DNA of 64,000 nt from Pseudomonadota bacterium (GTDB lineage Bacteria > Desulfobacterota > Desulfobulbia > Desulfobulbales > JAHJIY01): NCBI GenBank assembly GCA_018823175.1, contig JAHJIY010000070.1, positions 1 to 64,000 on the forward strand, in the 5' to 3' direction. The position numbers were made by a program, and so were the translations under genes. A model generated the notes under the pieces. It was given only the letters and a program-made list of their open reading frames with translations, did not search any database and was not told the origin of the DNA. Position 1 is the stretch's first letter. Every line of letters starts with the position of its first letter. Shown here one piece after another: positions 7,257 to 16,718 of this stretch.

Positions 7257-8441
7257 ATGAGAGGAAGTATATATTCAAATCAGAAATGTTCTGTTTGTAA
7301 TGGTAGTTTTTTATATTACGAAAGAAAAGGTGGGCTTTTTTGTCCTGAACATCAGGATCAAAGGGCTAACAGTTTATTTTATGTGAAATTTGGCCGGGAG
7401 ATAAACAAACGTTTTAAAACATTTGAAAGCGCTGAACGATTTTTAATCGGTGTTAGATATGAAGTTGATCGCAATACATTTGATCCCCGAGATTATAAAA
7501 CAAAAGCTCCTCTAGGATTCAAAAATTTATCTGAACAGTGGCTTATACTTAAAAAAAACGAGGTTAAACCTTCTTCCTATCGTAGTTTAAGAAGATTCAT
7601 TTTTGCTGCTGTTGATACCTGGGGTAATAAAAATATAAAAGAAATTGGCTATGCAGAAATTGAAGATTTTCTTTATGCTCAGCCGGTATCTGATAAAACA
7701 AAATCCAATATAAAATCTTGTCTTCATTCCTTCTGGGTATGGCTGCGGAAACGCAAAATAATCACCATCCAACAATTTCCTGAATTCCCTGAAGTTAAAT
7801 ACAGGCTTGGAACTCGTAAGATCATTGATAAAGAGACTCAGCAAGCTATTATAGAAGAGGTTAAAAAACTTTCTTTTGATCTTAATCCTAAAATCTGGCT
7901 CGGCATAAAATGGCTATCAACTTACATTTCTATCAGGCCTGGTGAGTTGGTTAAAATGAAAGAAAAAGATGTTAATCCCAGAACAGGAATTTTTACAGTT
8001 TGTCATACAAAGGAAAATAGAGAAAAATATGTACCCATGCTCGATGCAGATATAAAAATTCTTGATTCTCTCCCAATTGGTTTACCTGATTTATCTTTTT
8101 TTCGTCATGTCCAAGGAGTTTCAGGCGTTGCAGCCGGTAAACCATTTGGTGAGAAATATTTTTATAAGTGGTGGAAAAAGGCGTGTGATAATTTAGGGAT
8201 CGAGGGTGTTGATCTATACGGTGGAACTCGTCACAGTTCGGTAACGGCTTTAAGAAAGGTTTGCTCACCTGAGCAAATTAAAATCGGAACAATGCACAGC
8301 ACCAATAAAGCTTTTGATCGTTATTTTCAACCTGGAATGGATGATGCTTTGGATGTCTATAAACATACCCAAGATGCACCACAAGTGCACCACCATTCCA
8401 GCGCACCTAAAACAGCTAAGTTATTGAAATTAAAACAATAA
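7257..8441 (+). CDS. Tyrosine integrase of the prophage
   Basis: A 394-residue tyrosine recombinase from the ATG at 7257; an upstream in-frame TTG lacks support. It has an N-terminal CxxC...CPEH knuckle (residues 11-32) and a SAM-like core-binding domain (about 90-165). Catalytic residues are Arg227 ('SIRPGE'), Arg325 in 'GGTRHSS', His347 and the nucleophile Tyr356 ('FDRYF'). The first position of the usual HxxR box is Gly rather than His. It would insert phage DNA at the ssrA 3' end, which starts three bases after its stop. The adjacency of gene and site is typical of integrases that use tRNA or tmRNA genes. Confidence 0.9.
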   Translation: MRGSIYSNQKCSVCNGSFLYYERKGGLFCPEHQDQRANSLFYVKFGREINKRFKTFESAERFLIGVRYEVDRNTFDPRDYKTKAPLGFKNLSEQWLILKKNEVKPSSYRSLRRFIFAAVDTWGNKNIKEIGYAEIEDFLYAQPVSDKTKSNIKSCLHSFWVWLRKRKIITIQQFPEFPEVKYRLGTRKIIDKETQQAIIEEVKKLSFDLNPKIWLGIKWLSTYISIRPGELVKMKEKDVNPRTGIFTVCHTKENREKYVPMLDADIKILDSLPIGLPDLSFFRHVQGVSGVAAGKPFGEKYFYKWWKKACDNLGIEGVDLYGGTRHSSVTALRKVCSPEQIKIGTMHSTNKAFDRYFQPGMDDALDVYKHTQDAPQVHHHSSAPKTAKLLKLKQ

Positions 8442-8443
8442 AT

Positions 8444-8801
8444 TGGTGGAGGCGGCGGGAGTCGAACCCGCGTCCAGAAATACTCCCCTGCAAGCGTCTA
8501 CATACTTAGTTCTGTTTGATTGCTTATCGCGCCTTGGCCTCTCCAGAACAAGGGGTTTTTGGCGCTATCCTGCTAAATTTCGCTCTCTGAAGGCAGGTAC
8601 ATTCGGAGAACTATCCCACTAGGCGACGTCCTTACCAGTTGCGCGGGAATAAACCGGCAGGACGGAGGCTTATTTATGCTGCCACAGCATATGCATAGTC
8701 ATCTGCAACTATATTTACTGTTCTACCTGTTTTACGAGAAAGATAGAAACCTCGGTATGCAGCCTGAGCTTATATATCCCTGTCGAATCCGTTTCGCCCC
8801 C
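8444..8801 (-). ncRNA. ssrA: Transfer-messenger RNA
   Basis: The 5' end reads GGGGGCGAAACGGATTCGAC and the 3' end is the T-arm and acceptor with encoded CCA (8444-8446 complement). The tag reading frame runs from the resume codon GCA (8706-8704) to TAA (8676-8674) and encodes ADDYAYAVAA, a deltaproteobacterial-type tag with the VAA degron end. tmRNA rescues stalled ribosomes together with SmpB, whose gene is the next upstream on the same strand. Its 3' end serves as the attachment site of the inovirus. Confidence 0.97.
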
Positions 8802-8863
8802 TTATGTTGATAAACAAATTAAATATTAATTTTTACGCTTAATAAAGTAATAATAAGTATTTA

Positions 8864-8970
8864 GACCAGATCACGCAAGGTTGTTTATATGAAAGTCTGT
8901 CGCAACCTCTGTCGGTCGGGGAGCTGAAATGACCAACTTTCATGTCTCTTTGAAGCCGGCCGATCTGGTC
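8864..8970. repeat. Nested inverted-repeat element between ssrA and smpB
   Basis: Three dyads are nested: GACCAGATC/GATCTGGTC (8864-8872 with 8962-8970), ATGAAAGT/ACTTTCAT (8889-8896 with 8936-8943) and GGTC/GACC (8914-8917 with 8931-8934). The result could be a folded RNA at the 3' end of the smpB transcript, a terminator, or a small palindromic mobile repeat. No coding potential. Confidence 0.5.
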
Positions 8971-8982
8971 CAGCCATGCTGG

Positions 8983-9438
8983 TTAGTAGTTTTTCATCAC
9001 CCTTTGCAGATCGCGATCCGTATCTTTCTTTTTGATAACCGCCCGCTTATCATAGAGCTTTTTGCCCTGACAGAGCCCGAGCTCAATCTTGGCCAAACCC
9101 CGATCATTAAAATAAATCTTCAGCGGGATCAGGGTGAGACCCTTTTCCTGGGTCTTGCCGATCAGTTTTTTAATTTCACGCCTGGAGAGCAGTAGTTTTC
9201 TGGTCCGCCGCGGATCAGGCGACTCATGGGTCGCAAACACATATGGCGAGATATGCACATTGTACAAAAAAACCTCATTATTTTTGACCTTGGCATACCC
9301 GTCCACCAGATTGGCCCGGCCGGCCCGCAGTGACTTGACTTCCGGGCCCTTGAGCACGATTCCCGCCTCATAAGTATCCTCGATATGGTACTCATGATAG
9401 GCCTTTTTATTGGTGGCAACGATCTTTCTGCCGGACAT
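8983..9438 (-). CDS. smpB: SsrA-binding protein SmpB
   Basis: 151 residues from the ATG at 9438. Typical blocks are '[20 protein letters not shown]', '[14 protein letters not shown]', '[11 protein letters not shown]' and the basic C-terminal tail '[18 protein letters not shown]' that reaches the ribosome decoding centre. SmpB carries tmRNA to stalled ribosomes in the cytoplasm. Its full length and location about 180 bp upstream of ssrA on the same strand support function. A longer N-terminal extension to 9507 would run into the terminator and is rejected. Confidence 0.97.
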   Translation of the reverse strand: MSGRKIVATNKKAYHEYHIEDTYEAGIVLKGPEVKSLRAGRANLVDGYAKVKNNEVFLYNVHISPYVFATHESPDPRRTRKLLLSRREIKKLIGKTQEKGLTLIPLKIYFNDRGLAKIELGLCQGKKLYDKRAVIKKKDTDRDLQRVMKNY

Positions 9439-9460
9439 AGCAACAACCCTGTTTGAAGCA

Positions 9461-9497
9461 AACAAAAAACCCCTGCCACAGGATAACCGGCAAGGGG
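9461..9497 (-). terminator. Intrinsic terminator after the pilB-like gene
   Basis: On the minus strand a C4-rich arm pairs with a G4-rich arm around about 12 bases and is followed by TTTTTTGTTT. It separates the ATPase gene from smpB. Confidence 0.7.
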
Positions 9498-9550
9498 AAA
9501 TGTCCAAAAAAAAAATACTATACTCTACTTTGCGGAAAACAACAATCAGA

Positions 9551-11386
9551 CTAAGACATGCCGGTTACTTTCACCGCCTCCTCATAGGTGGTAAGACCTT
9601 TTTTTACCTTTGCCCAGGCATCTTCTTTCAGGGTAGTCATCCCTTCCCTGATCGCCTGATTGCGAAGATCCGCTTCCGGTGCCCCGATGCTGATCAACCG
9701 GCTGATCTCCTCGGAAACCGCAAATATCTCAAAGATCCCGCAACGTCCCAAAAACCCGGTTCCCCGGCACTGGCGACATCCCTTACCGCGCTGCAGGGAA
9801 ATCTCCCCGGTTTCTTCTACCGGGAAACCAAAGCCCCGCAAAAGATCAGTGGAAATAAGAAAATCCTCGCGGCAATGCGGGCAGATGGTCCGCACCAGAC
9901 GTTGGGCCATCGCCCCGAGCAGGGTGGAGCCGATCAAAAATGACTTGGCCCCCAGATCAATCAACCGGCTGATCGCCGACACCGCGTCATTGGTATGCAG
10001 AGTAGAAAAGACCAGATGACCGGTGAGGGCGGCCTGGATGGCGTTAACCGCCGTGTCCAGATCACGAATCTCGCCGATCATGATGATATCCGGATCCTGG
10101 CGCAAGATATTGCGCAGAATGGTCGAAAAAGTCACATCAACCTGCGGCTGGACCGCGATCTGGTTGAATTCCTCATGAACCATCTCGACCGGATCTTCAA
10201 CCGTAACGATATTGTTTTCAGAAGAAGAGATATTCTTCAGGGTGGAATAAAGGGTGGTTGATTTACCGCTGCCGGTCGGGCCGGTGACCAGAACAATCCC
10301 GTAGGGACTCTTCATGAATCCCTGATAGACTTCATAATCTCGCTTCGAAAATCCGATGGTCGACAAATCCTGAAACATAATATCCGGGTCCAGGATCCGC
10401 ATAACCACCTTTTCACCAAAGGCGACCGGCACGGTGGAAACCCGAATCTCCGCCTCCTTACCCTCATGGGCGATCTTGATCCGCCCGTCCTGGGGCCGTC
10501 TTTTCTCAGCGATATCCATCCGAGACAAGGTCTTGATCCGAGAAACAATGGCCGAGTGCACCGCAGTGGGCAGCTTGTAAATAATGTGCAACAACCCGTC
10601 GATCCGAAGCCGGACCACACTGTTACTTCTTTTCGGCTCGATATGGATATCACTGGCCCGCTGATCAAAGGCATAATTAAACAGGTGGTCCACCGCGTTC
10701 TTGACATGCTGGTCGGAAGAAGCGATTTCACCGCCGGAGGCGTTGATCTTGACATATTGCTCCAGGTTGCCCAAGTCAACTGAAGGGCGGCCCAGGTGAG
10801 TTTCCGCTGCCGAGATTGACCGCTGAAATCCGAAAAACTCAGCCAGGATCTTGCTGATATCGGCCTTGGTGCTGATATAGGGTTTAATACTGATCTGATT
10901 AACCCGCTCTATTTCCTGCAGGATATCGCGGCTATCAGGATCATAAAGAGCTACTTCATGCACCCCGTTTTTCAAGGCAAAGGGCAGAAAGTGATGCATT
11001 AAGGCAAAGTTCCGGGGAATGGTCTTGGTCACGATATCAAGCTCAAGATCAAGGGGGTCAAGCTTGATGAAAGGAAGCCCCAGGTCCTCGGCCACCGCCC
11101 GCATGATATGCTCTTCGGTCAGCGGCACCTTTGCTTCGGGAATCTGCAAATTAAGGGAAACGATGACCTCCACCAGATCGGGCGGCACCACCTTACCGCC
11201 GGCAACAGCTTTCCGTTTCCGCCTCTGGCGCAGGATCACCTGGCGCTGCTGCGGGGCCATCTGACTGACAATCTTCTGTTGTTCCGGGCTGACAAGTTTA
11301 TGCCGAAACAATAAATTCAAAATATAGGTTTCATCATCAAGTAAGCTCATGGCGGCCATTGTAACAAATTTATCTGAAGACCGCAT
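9551..11386 (-). CDS. pilB: Type IV pilus/type II secretion assembly ATPase (PilB/GspE family)
   Basis: A 611-residue secretion ATPase. The N-terminal region (about 85-190) is a T2SSE_N-like domain. The C-terminal motor has Walker A 'GPTGSGKST' at 369-377, an Asp box near 'VEDPVE', Walker B '[12 protein letters not shown]' at 431-442 and a His box 'LHTNDA'. Two CxxC pairs (C502/C505 and C537/C540) form the tetra-Cys zinc site of extension ATPases, absent from the retraction ATPase PilT. It powers pilus extension from the cytoplasmic side. It is the last gene of the minus-strand minor-pilin neighbourhood. ATGs at 11359 and 11350 are alternative starts; none has a clear ribosome site. Confidence 0.85.
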   Translation of the reverse strand: MRSSDKFVTMAAMSLLDDETYILNLLFRHKLVSPEQQKIVSQMAPQQRQVILRQRRKRKAVAGGKVVPPDLVEVIVSLNLQIPEAKVPLTEEHIMRAVAEDLGLPFIKLDPLDLELDIVTKTIPRNFALMHHFLPFALKNGVHEVALYDPDSRDILQEIERVNQISIKPYISTKADISKILAEFFGFQRSISAAETHLGRPSVDLGNLEQYVKINASGGEIASSDQHVKNAVDHLFNYAFDQRASDIHIEPKRSNSVVRLRIDGLLHIIYKLPTAVHSAIVSRIKTLSRMDIAEKRRPQDGRIKIAHEGKEAEIRVSTVPVAFGEKVVMRILDPDIMFQDLSTIGFSKRDYEVYQGFMKSPYGIVLVTGPTGSGKSTTLYSTLKNISSSENNIVTVEDPVEMVHEEFNQIAVQPQVDVTFSTILRNILRQDPDIIMIGEIRDLDTAVNAIQAALTGHLVFSTLHTNDAVSAISRLIDLGAKSFLIGSTLLGAMAQRLVRTICPHCREDFLISTDLLRGFGFPVEETGEISLQRGKGCRQCRGTGFLGRCGIFEIFAVSEEISRLISIGAPEADLRNQAIREGMTTLKEDAWAKVKKGLTTYEEAVKVTGMS

Positions 11387-11388
11387 AA

Positions 11389-11480
11389 AGATTGCGTCTC
11401 ATCGCTTGCAATGACTTCAATTGTTTATTCCCCCAATATAGCCCGTCATTGCGAGGAAACGCAGGGACCGAAGCAATCTC
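11389..11480. repeat. Inverted pair of REP-like repeats
   Basis: The right unit (11443-11480) has the form 'gtcattgcgagga...cgaagcaatct'. The left unit (11389-11415) is a shorter inverted relative, 'gattgc...gcaatgac'. A third, degenerate unit is at 31588-31623. This sequence family is common between genes in deltaproteobacteria (knowledge). Confidence 0.7.
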
Positions 11481-11534
11481 TTCCCTTGATTAATAAAGGG
11501 ACATTAGCATTGCCATACAGACTGAGCCTCAATA

Positions 11535-11568
11535 TAAAAAGGCCGCCGAGAATCAATCCCGGCGGCCT
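11535..11568 (-). terminator. Strong intrinsic terminator of minor-pilin cluster 1
   Basis: GGCCGCCG pairs with CGGCGGCC around a 10-base loop, followed on the minus strand by TTTTTAT. It ends the transcript coming from fimT through the small secreted protein, so the pilB-like gene must have its own promoter. Confidence 0.9.
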
Positions 11569-11595
11569 TGTCTTAAAAATTATTTTAAAAACTAA

Positions 11596-11940
11596 TTATT
11601 TAACTTTCTGTACTTCAAGCGCTATCAACTTGCCCGAACTTTCCTCTTCTATTTGCACCAGAACTCTGTCCCTTAATTTCAGGGTATTGGGCGAAATAGT
11701 GTTACCTTTTGCGTCCCTGAAAATAGTTTGCCAATGCATTTTTCCCTTAACATTTTTAATCAATAAATGAATATCTTTTTCGGCAACAACCATCATTTTG
11801 TTACCTAGATCAATCTTCATGATGGTGGCATTGAGCTCAAAAGAGTCATTCTCCTCGGCAAAACTTGTATTGGTAAAGATCAACATGCCGCACAAGGACA
11901 ACAGAACAATTTTTATAAAATGCTTTTTTAGTATAAACAT
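11596..11940 (-). CDS. Small secreted protein paired with PilY1 (copy 1)
   Basis: About 114 residues from an ATG with a strong AAGGAGG site 9 bases upstream. A signal peptide ends at about 'NTSFA'. The mature part is a small beta-rich protein: 'ELNATIMKIDLGNKMMVVAE', 'WQTIFRDAKGNTISPNTL', 'RDRVLVQIEE'. It is clearly homologous to the protein at 18710-19060, which occupies the same place after the second pilY1. I recognise no named family. Conserved pairing suggests a periplasmic or pilus-tip partner of PilY1 (inference). Confidence 0.75.
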   Translation of the reverse strand: MFILKKHFIKIVLLSLCGMLIFTNTSFAEENDSFELNATIMKIDLGNKMMVVAEKDIHLLIKNVKGKMHWQTIFRDAKGNTISPNTLKLRDRVLVQIEEESSGKLIALEVQKVK

Positions 11941-12047
11941 TACGCCACACCTCCTTAACAAATTTTATTTAACCCCAATATTTCCGAATCAGGGAAGCGC
12001 CCCCAAGGTTAATGACCTCGGGGGCACACTTTTATTCTTCTGGACAA

Positions 12048-15000
12048 TTAAGGGGTCACAATCTGCCGCCAGTAATACCGAAGCATATTAGGACTATCTT
12101 CCACCGGTTTAACATAAGTACCTTCCAAAAGAACAGCACCGTCTTCTTGAAAATCTATCTGAACTGGCGGAGGGATACCCTTGTTTTTTGTGATCCCCCG
12201 GCGATCCGTCCGAGATTTCTCCCTAAGTTGATGACCGTCGCTACCTTTTTCGTCATCATTAGTTGGATCCAGGTTAAATATCGCTTCTCCGTTCCGAGCA
12301 TTAATCATATAAATCCACCCCATTCCTCGAGCCCCGGGGTTGGCACATGGGTCCGGTGTCGCCGCAACTACGGCATTAGGATCCTCGGGCACATACGTTG
12401 TAAGATAAATTACAAAATCGTAGATCAGTGGAGAAGAAACGACTTTTTCCCCCATCTCGATATCCGCCCCTTCAGTTCCCTCAACAAACCTAATAAACCA
12501 GCCATAATTATTGACGTGATGTTCAGCCTCAACGGCATAATTTTGATAAAGAGTTTGAGTTTCCCTGACAAACTCACGATTTTGAGACAAATCGTATGTT
12601 ACATCAAGAATAAACTTCTCACCACTATCCCACACATTTTCAAGCTTTGTGTTCTGGTCATCAATCAGCTGTTCAACCAGAACGTGATCATCACTTATTG
12701 CTTTTATCTTGCCTTTATCATTCTTGTCAACATACGCTTCGACAAGATCAGGGGTTTCGCTGCCGTTCCAATCCCAACCATTTTTAATGGCATACAAGCC
12801 ATTGACAATATCCCTTCTTTCCGGATGAGCGCGATCACCAGTGCCCCAGTAAACAAAATCGCCATTTATCATAGGTTTTATTTTCCCTTCCGTAGTAACG
12901 TATAACCGATCAAATGATTCTTCCATCAGACCAGGCGGATAAAATATCTTCTTGCCCGGAGTGGCAAATAATTTCAATTTTTGCGACCAGTTACCATCGA
13001 CCTTCCCATCCAACACATCAATAGGTTTTGGTTGTGCCCCGGCAGGGGTTAATTCAAATTCTTTGATATCATCATCCCGAAATGCAAACATATTGCCGTC
13101 CATGTCCCCTGCATACACCCTGTTCACTGGTTCATTAATTTCTTGCTGGTAAGCAGAAAGCCCAATAATTGAATGGGTCATGGCTGGATAATTGCTCGCA
13201 CTAAAGACAAAATTTTCAAGAAGCTCACCCGTCTGAGCATTAATTGCAAAGACCGCTCTTCCCACGCTGTCGGTGGGGTTCGGGACGGGATCAGGGGCAA
13301 CCGCGTCCGGCAGCCCGTCCTGATTCTCATCATAGCCACCACTCATCAGATAAAAATCTTGCAAGGGGTTGGCACCCAGATTATTTTTATCAATCATTTT
13401 CTCAAGTTGAGGCCGCACCCATGACTGACCAAGCGTTTCATCCCCGGCACCAAGAACATCTTTCTTGATCTGATATTTAAAGACAGGAGCCTGATAGTCA
13501 GTTACATCCAAGACGCTATAAGCATCCCCCCCACGCCGCTCTCCAATGATAAGCCGTTTATGGGGTGGGGTTAATATATTTTTATCACCATCATGATCGT
13601 AGTATTGGACTGTAGGTGAACCATCAACGCTATAAACCTGCTTATTGCTAAGAGCTATCTCCTCAAGTTTATCATCAAGCAGGTCCGGGGGAATAAATCC
13701 CCATAATTCCGCCCCGTCGAAATCGTCAAAAGCATGAAGCATGCCGTCATTGGATCCGACAAAGATAACGGAAAGATCATCAGCACCATCACCGTCGATA
13801 TCGTAATGAATCACGACAGGTTCAGAATGGAGTAAGTCACCTAACGGCCAACCACCATCCTCCCGCCTGATAATATTAATCACGCTGTCTGAAAGCCCTG
13901 CATAGGTATTCAACACGGCTTTATTATCAAGATGAAAGTTATTTGTGGCGTCTTTCAGGTCTTTACTGGTACCGGTGTAGGTATAAAGATTACGCGACAT
14001 ACCGCCCTGGATATCATTTAACAGCTTTTCACCGGCCCCGCCCATATTCACCTCGGGCCCATCCACACTTGTACTCCAGAATGAGATGGCATTGTCCTCT
14101 ACCACGCCAGTGGTCGCATTTATCGCCGGATTACCATTTTTATCCCACAGCGCACCACCTGCCAATTTATACTTTTTCAGATTACCTACCCAGCTCCCTG
14201 AAATTAATGGTTGAAACAATCCATAATAAACATACTCCCCAGCATAGGTTTTATTGGCCCGACTGACCGGCACGGCGGCGGCGGAAAAACCCTCATTGCT
14301 GGCAATGATAGTAGAGATAATCGAAGTCAAGGCTTCATTCAAGGTATCGGCATTGTCGGCGGTATAATATTCGCCGCCGCCATTAAGCGCGGTATTTTCC
14401 AGCAAGGTCTGGTCTGACTGAAAACCGATGGTATAGGTGGTAACGATTTGCGCTTCGGCATCCCCCGGTTCTCCCATCGCGATGATCTCTGCTTCCGTAG
14501 GATTGGCACCAAGAACCCGCAAATCATTATGGGCCAGAAAATAAGCAACATTTTCCAAGTAACTTGTCGCAATAACCTCACCCGCCTCAGTGACCTTATG
14601 ACCCACGCCTTCCTTGTCAATCAGGTATGGAAGCGTGCCAGGGTCGGAATTCAACTTAGAATCATCTTGGGTCGGCTCACCATCGGTCATCACAATAATA
14701 TAATTTTTCTGACATCTGTACTTAATGGGTGTTTTATCACTATAATCATAGCATCCGACATTATTATTCGTACATTGACTGGTGTATTTACCGGTAGCCC
14801 CGTTAAACCAACTTTTTTGGCCGGAAAAATACCGCCCGGCCTCGGCCAGGGTTTCGGCCAAAGGAGTATATGTTTGCGATGTTATGGCGCCGATTGCGCC
14901 CAAGCCACCCTGAGAGGCGTCCGTATATATCGGTGGATTCAAAGGGTCATAGGCCCCGATAAGAGTACTCCTTGTTACGCCGCACTCGGATTGGATATAG

Positions 15001-15539
15001 CCCCCTTGATAAGCGGTGTCTTCATTAAATTTCATTAAGCCGAAATTTACCTGATCAAAACTATTATCAATTAATCTGGCGATGACTTCTTTGGCGACCT
15101 CCATCCTGGTTTTCATGCCGGCGCCTGGCAAATCATCATAATTCTCGAAATTACCCAATCGATAATTTCTGCTGTTATTGCCACCGCAGGTAACAACACC
15201 TTGATTGCTTTTTTTTAATTTACCCTTCCACCAACCAACGGTCAGTAAATCGGATTTTGCCGCCGCACATTGCCAGTTTGCAGAGTTTATATCTGAAAAC
15301 CACAAATCATGATTTTTATCGTACACCGCGTTTGTATTATATGATCCGGCATACGCGGTCAGCGGATCATATTGCATACCAGGGACATCCTGGGTCCCCA
15401 TACTGCCCGAATTATCAAAAATAATTAGAACATTTGGTTTAATATCTATATCTCCAACACCATAAATATCAATATCGTCGGCCCAAACAGAACCGGCCAG
15501 ACACAGCATCGACAATAGAGTTAATAATGTTTTTTTCAT
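12048..15539 (-). CDS. pilY1: PilY1-family tip adhesin/pilus biogenesis factor (copy 1)
   Basis: 1163 residues. A signal peptide (1-20) precedes a von Willebrand A domain with the MIDAS motif 'DNSGS' at 42-46 and 'MTDGEPT' further on. The C-terminal half is the PilY1 beta-propeller, marked by 'FVGSNDGMLHAFDD' and 'YSVLDVTDYQAPVFKY'. Calcium-loop sequences 'DIDGDGADD' and 'DENQDGLPD' are visible. PilY1 sits at the pilus tip with minor pilins, promotes extension and binds surfaces (known). It follows pilX in the operon and is about as long as P. aeruginosa PilY1. Confidence 0.9.
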   Translation of the reverse strand: MKKTLLTLLSMLCLAGSVWADDIDIYGVGDIDIKPNVLIIFDNSGSMGTQDVPGMQYDPLTAYAGSYNTNAVYDKNHDLWFSDINSANWQCAAAKSDLLTVGWWKGKLKKSNQGVVTCGGNNSRNYRLGNFENYDDLPGAGMKTRMEVAKEVIARLIDNSFDQVNFGLMKFNEDTAYQGGYIQSECGVTRSTLIGAYDPLNPPIYTDASQGGLGAIGAITSQTYTPLAETLAEAGRYFSGQKSWFNGATGKYTSQCTNNNVGCYDYSDKTPIKYRCQKNYIIVMTDGEPTQDDSKLNSDPGTLPYLIDKEGVGHKVTEAGEVIATSYLENVAYFLAHNDLRVLGANPTEAEIIAMGEPGDAEAQIVTTYTIGFQSDQTLLENTALNGGGEYYTADNADTLNEALTSIISTIIASNEGFSAAAVPVSRANKTYAGEYVYYGLFQPLISGSWVGNLKKYKLAGGALWDKNGNPAINATTGVVEDNAISFWSTSVDGPEVNMGGAGEKLLNDIQGGMSRNLYTYTGTSKDLKDATNNFHLDNKAVLNTYAGLSDSVINIIRREDGGWPLGDLLHSEPVVIHYDIDGDGADDLSVIFVGSNDGMLHAFDDFDGAELWGFIPPDLLDDKLEEIALSNKQVYSVDGSPTVQYYDHDGDKNILTPPHKRLIIGERRGGDAYSVLDVTDYQAPVFKYQIKKDVLGAGDETLGQSWVRPQLEKMIDKNNLGANPLQDFYLMSGGYDENQDGLPDAVAPDPVPNPTDSVGRAVFAINAQTGELLENFVFSASNYPAMTHSIIGLSAYQQEINEPVNRVYAGDMDGNMFAFRDDDIKEFELTPAGAQPKPIDVLDGKVDGNWSQKLKLFATPGKKIFYPPGLMEESFDRLYVTTEGKIKPMINGDFVYWGTGDRAHPERRDIVNGLYAIKNGWDWNGSETPDLVEAYVDKNDKGKIKAISDDHVLVEQLIDDQNTKLENVWDSGEKFILDVTYDLSQNREFVRETQTLYQNYAVEAEHHVNNYGWFIRFVEGTEGADIEMGEKVVSSPLIYDFVIYLTTYVPEDPNAVVAATPDPCANPGARGMGWIYMINARNGEAIFNLDPTNDDEKGSDGHQLREKSRTDRRGITKNKGIPPPVQIDFQEDGAVLLEGTYVKPVEDSPNMLRYYWRQIVTP

Positions 15540-15591
15540 GACTTCCTCTCCTTCCTTATGGATAAAACCATCAAATACCCAAAAAACTACA

Positions 15592-16176
15592 TTAATTATA
15601 ATTAGTAAAAACCTTATATATCCCCTCCTGTAGGATCAAATTTTTATTAGGGTCCGCAGATCGACAGGTCACAACATAGCGCCGAATCAGAAAAATTTTC
15701 GGGTCATAGCCCGATCCAGAATAGGGCAATCGAATATGCTCAAGACGGGTAAAATCATTTGCCTCGGAAGACAAATTAAGATTAGCCGTTCCGCTAATTT
15801 CTACGGGTCTGACCTCAAATGCCGCAATCATCCGCGCCGCATCAAGCGGGTCAGGGACTTCACTGAGATCCTTAAATCCATCACCGTCAACATCAACGTC
15901 CGCCGGCAACGGAAAACCAGCATCCTCTCCTGCAGTAACAAAACCGTCCGTAAACCAATTAGGGGTCATCGTTGTTTTGGCCCTTCCCAAACAAGTTTCC
16001 AGATCATAAAAATCTTGCTTTTCAATACGATCATTCAAGGCGATTTGTTTTTCAATATTTGTGGTGTTTGTGGCCATCGTCCCCATCGCAACCAGGACTA
16101 TCATCACCAGAAGGGCAGTGACCAGCACAAACCCTTCTTCATTATCGACTTTATTGGCGGATAATAAATATTTCAT
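15592..16176 (-). CDS. pilX: Minor pilin PilX-like protein (copy 1)
   Basis: 194 residues with the prepilin-type N-terminus 'NEEGFVLVTALLVMIVLVAM', where cleavage would follow the Gly. After the helix comes 'GTMATNTTNIEKQIALNDR', a PilX signature. The rest is a soluble beta domain. PilX is part of the minor-pilin complex that primes pilus assembly with PilY1. It lies between pilV and pilY1. Confidence 0.8.
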   Translation of the reverse strand: MKYLLSANKVDNEEGFVLVTALLVMIVLVAMGTMATNTTNIEKQIALNDRIEKQDFYDLETCLGRAKTTMTPNWFTDGFVTAGEDAGFPLPADVDVDGDGFKDLSEVPDPLDAARMIAAFEVRPVEISGTANLNLSSEANDFTRLEHIRLPYSGSGYDPKIFLIRRYVVTCRSADPNKNLILQEGIYKVFTNYN

Positions 16177-16190
16177 CGTAACTCCCCCCG

Positions 16191-16697
16191 TTAGAATCTA
16201 GACTTAACGAAATTCACTGTGACGGTTTTCAATCGGTTATTCTCATTCCAAACCACATCCACCCGAATATCCAGGGCTACTTCCATCAAAGGAACTCCAG
16301 ACATGATGGGCGCAACGTCCCAAAAAATCTGGTAACCATCCGAAACTAATAAATTGTCTGCAACCGCAGGGACCCCTCCTAAAAGGATCTGTGTCAACCC
16401 GACCGCCTCGTAATCCATCCGCTGATAAAATTGGTCGTTGTAATTAGACAAAAGCATCCGTGGCCGAGCAGGATCAGGAACAATCCCCGGATCAGGGTAC
16501 TCAAGCGAAAAGAGAACTTCCGCCTGAGCAAGGGCCAGGGTTGTAGCTTCAGTTAAGTTTAAGGCGTTAGCGTTGCCGCCAATGGACGAGATCTGCATGA
16601 CGGCAACTCCCAGAACCGCGATTGTGACCACCGCAACGGCGATCAACACTTCAATCAGGGTAAATCCCTTATTGTTCAGGTTTGCTTTAATTTTCAT
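16191..16697 (-). CDS. pilV: Minor pilin PilV-like protein (copy 1)
   Basis: 168 residues with the class III signal 'NKGFTLIEVLIAVAV' (cleavage G/F, Glu at +5) and the PilV-like stretch 'AVMQISSIGGNANAL'. The C-terminal strand 'DVVWNENNRLKTVTVNF' is shared with the second copy. It is a minor pilin in the inner-membrane priming complex. The gene lies 15 bp upstream of pilX and 21 bp downstream of pilW. Confidence 0.8.
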   Translation of the reverse strand: MKIKANLNNKGFTLIEVLIAVAVVTIAVLGVAVMQISSIGGNANALNLTEATTLALAQAEVLFSLEYPDPGIVPDPARPRMLLSNYNDQFYQRMDYEAVGLTQILLGGVPAVADNLLVSDGYQIFWDVAPIMSGVPLMEVALDIRVDVVWNENNRLKTVTVNFVKSRF

Positions 16698-16718
16698 GAC
16701 GCAAATTTCTCCAATCCC

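Larger units (their letters stand above)
1..8443 (+). mobile_element. Inovirus (filamentous phage) prophage, left end outside window
   Basis: The block has the full functional order of a filamentous phage: repressor, ssDNA-binding protein, small coat proteins, pIII-like adhesin, pVI-like protein, Zot/pI ATPase, hairpin-rich intergenic region, Rep_trans initiator and integrase. The last integrase codon ends three bases before the tmRNA 3' CCA end, so the right attachment site is the ssrA 3' end. No second copy of the ssrA 3' sequence is visible in the first 216 bases, so the left junction lies upstream of this window. Known: inoviruses have ssDNA genomes and usually leave the host without lysis. 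No secretin (pIV) gene is present, so export probably uses a host secretin (inference). Confidence 0.9.

Noticed and set aside
12012-15038. Long open frames antisense to pilY1 (for example 12012-12905 and 14448-15038)
   Set aside because: They mirror a well-supported PilY1 gene, have no ribosome sites and encode no known motif.
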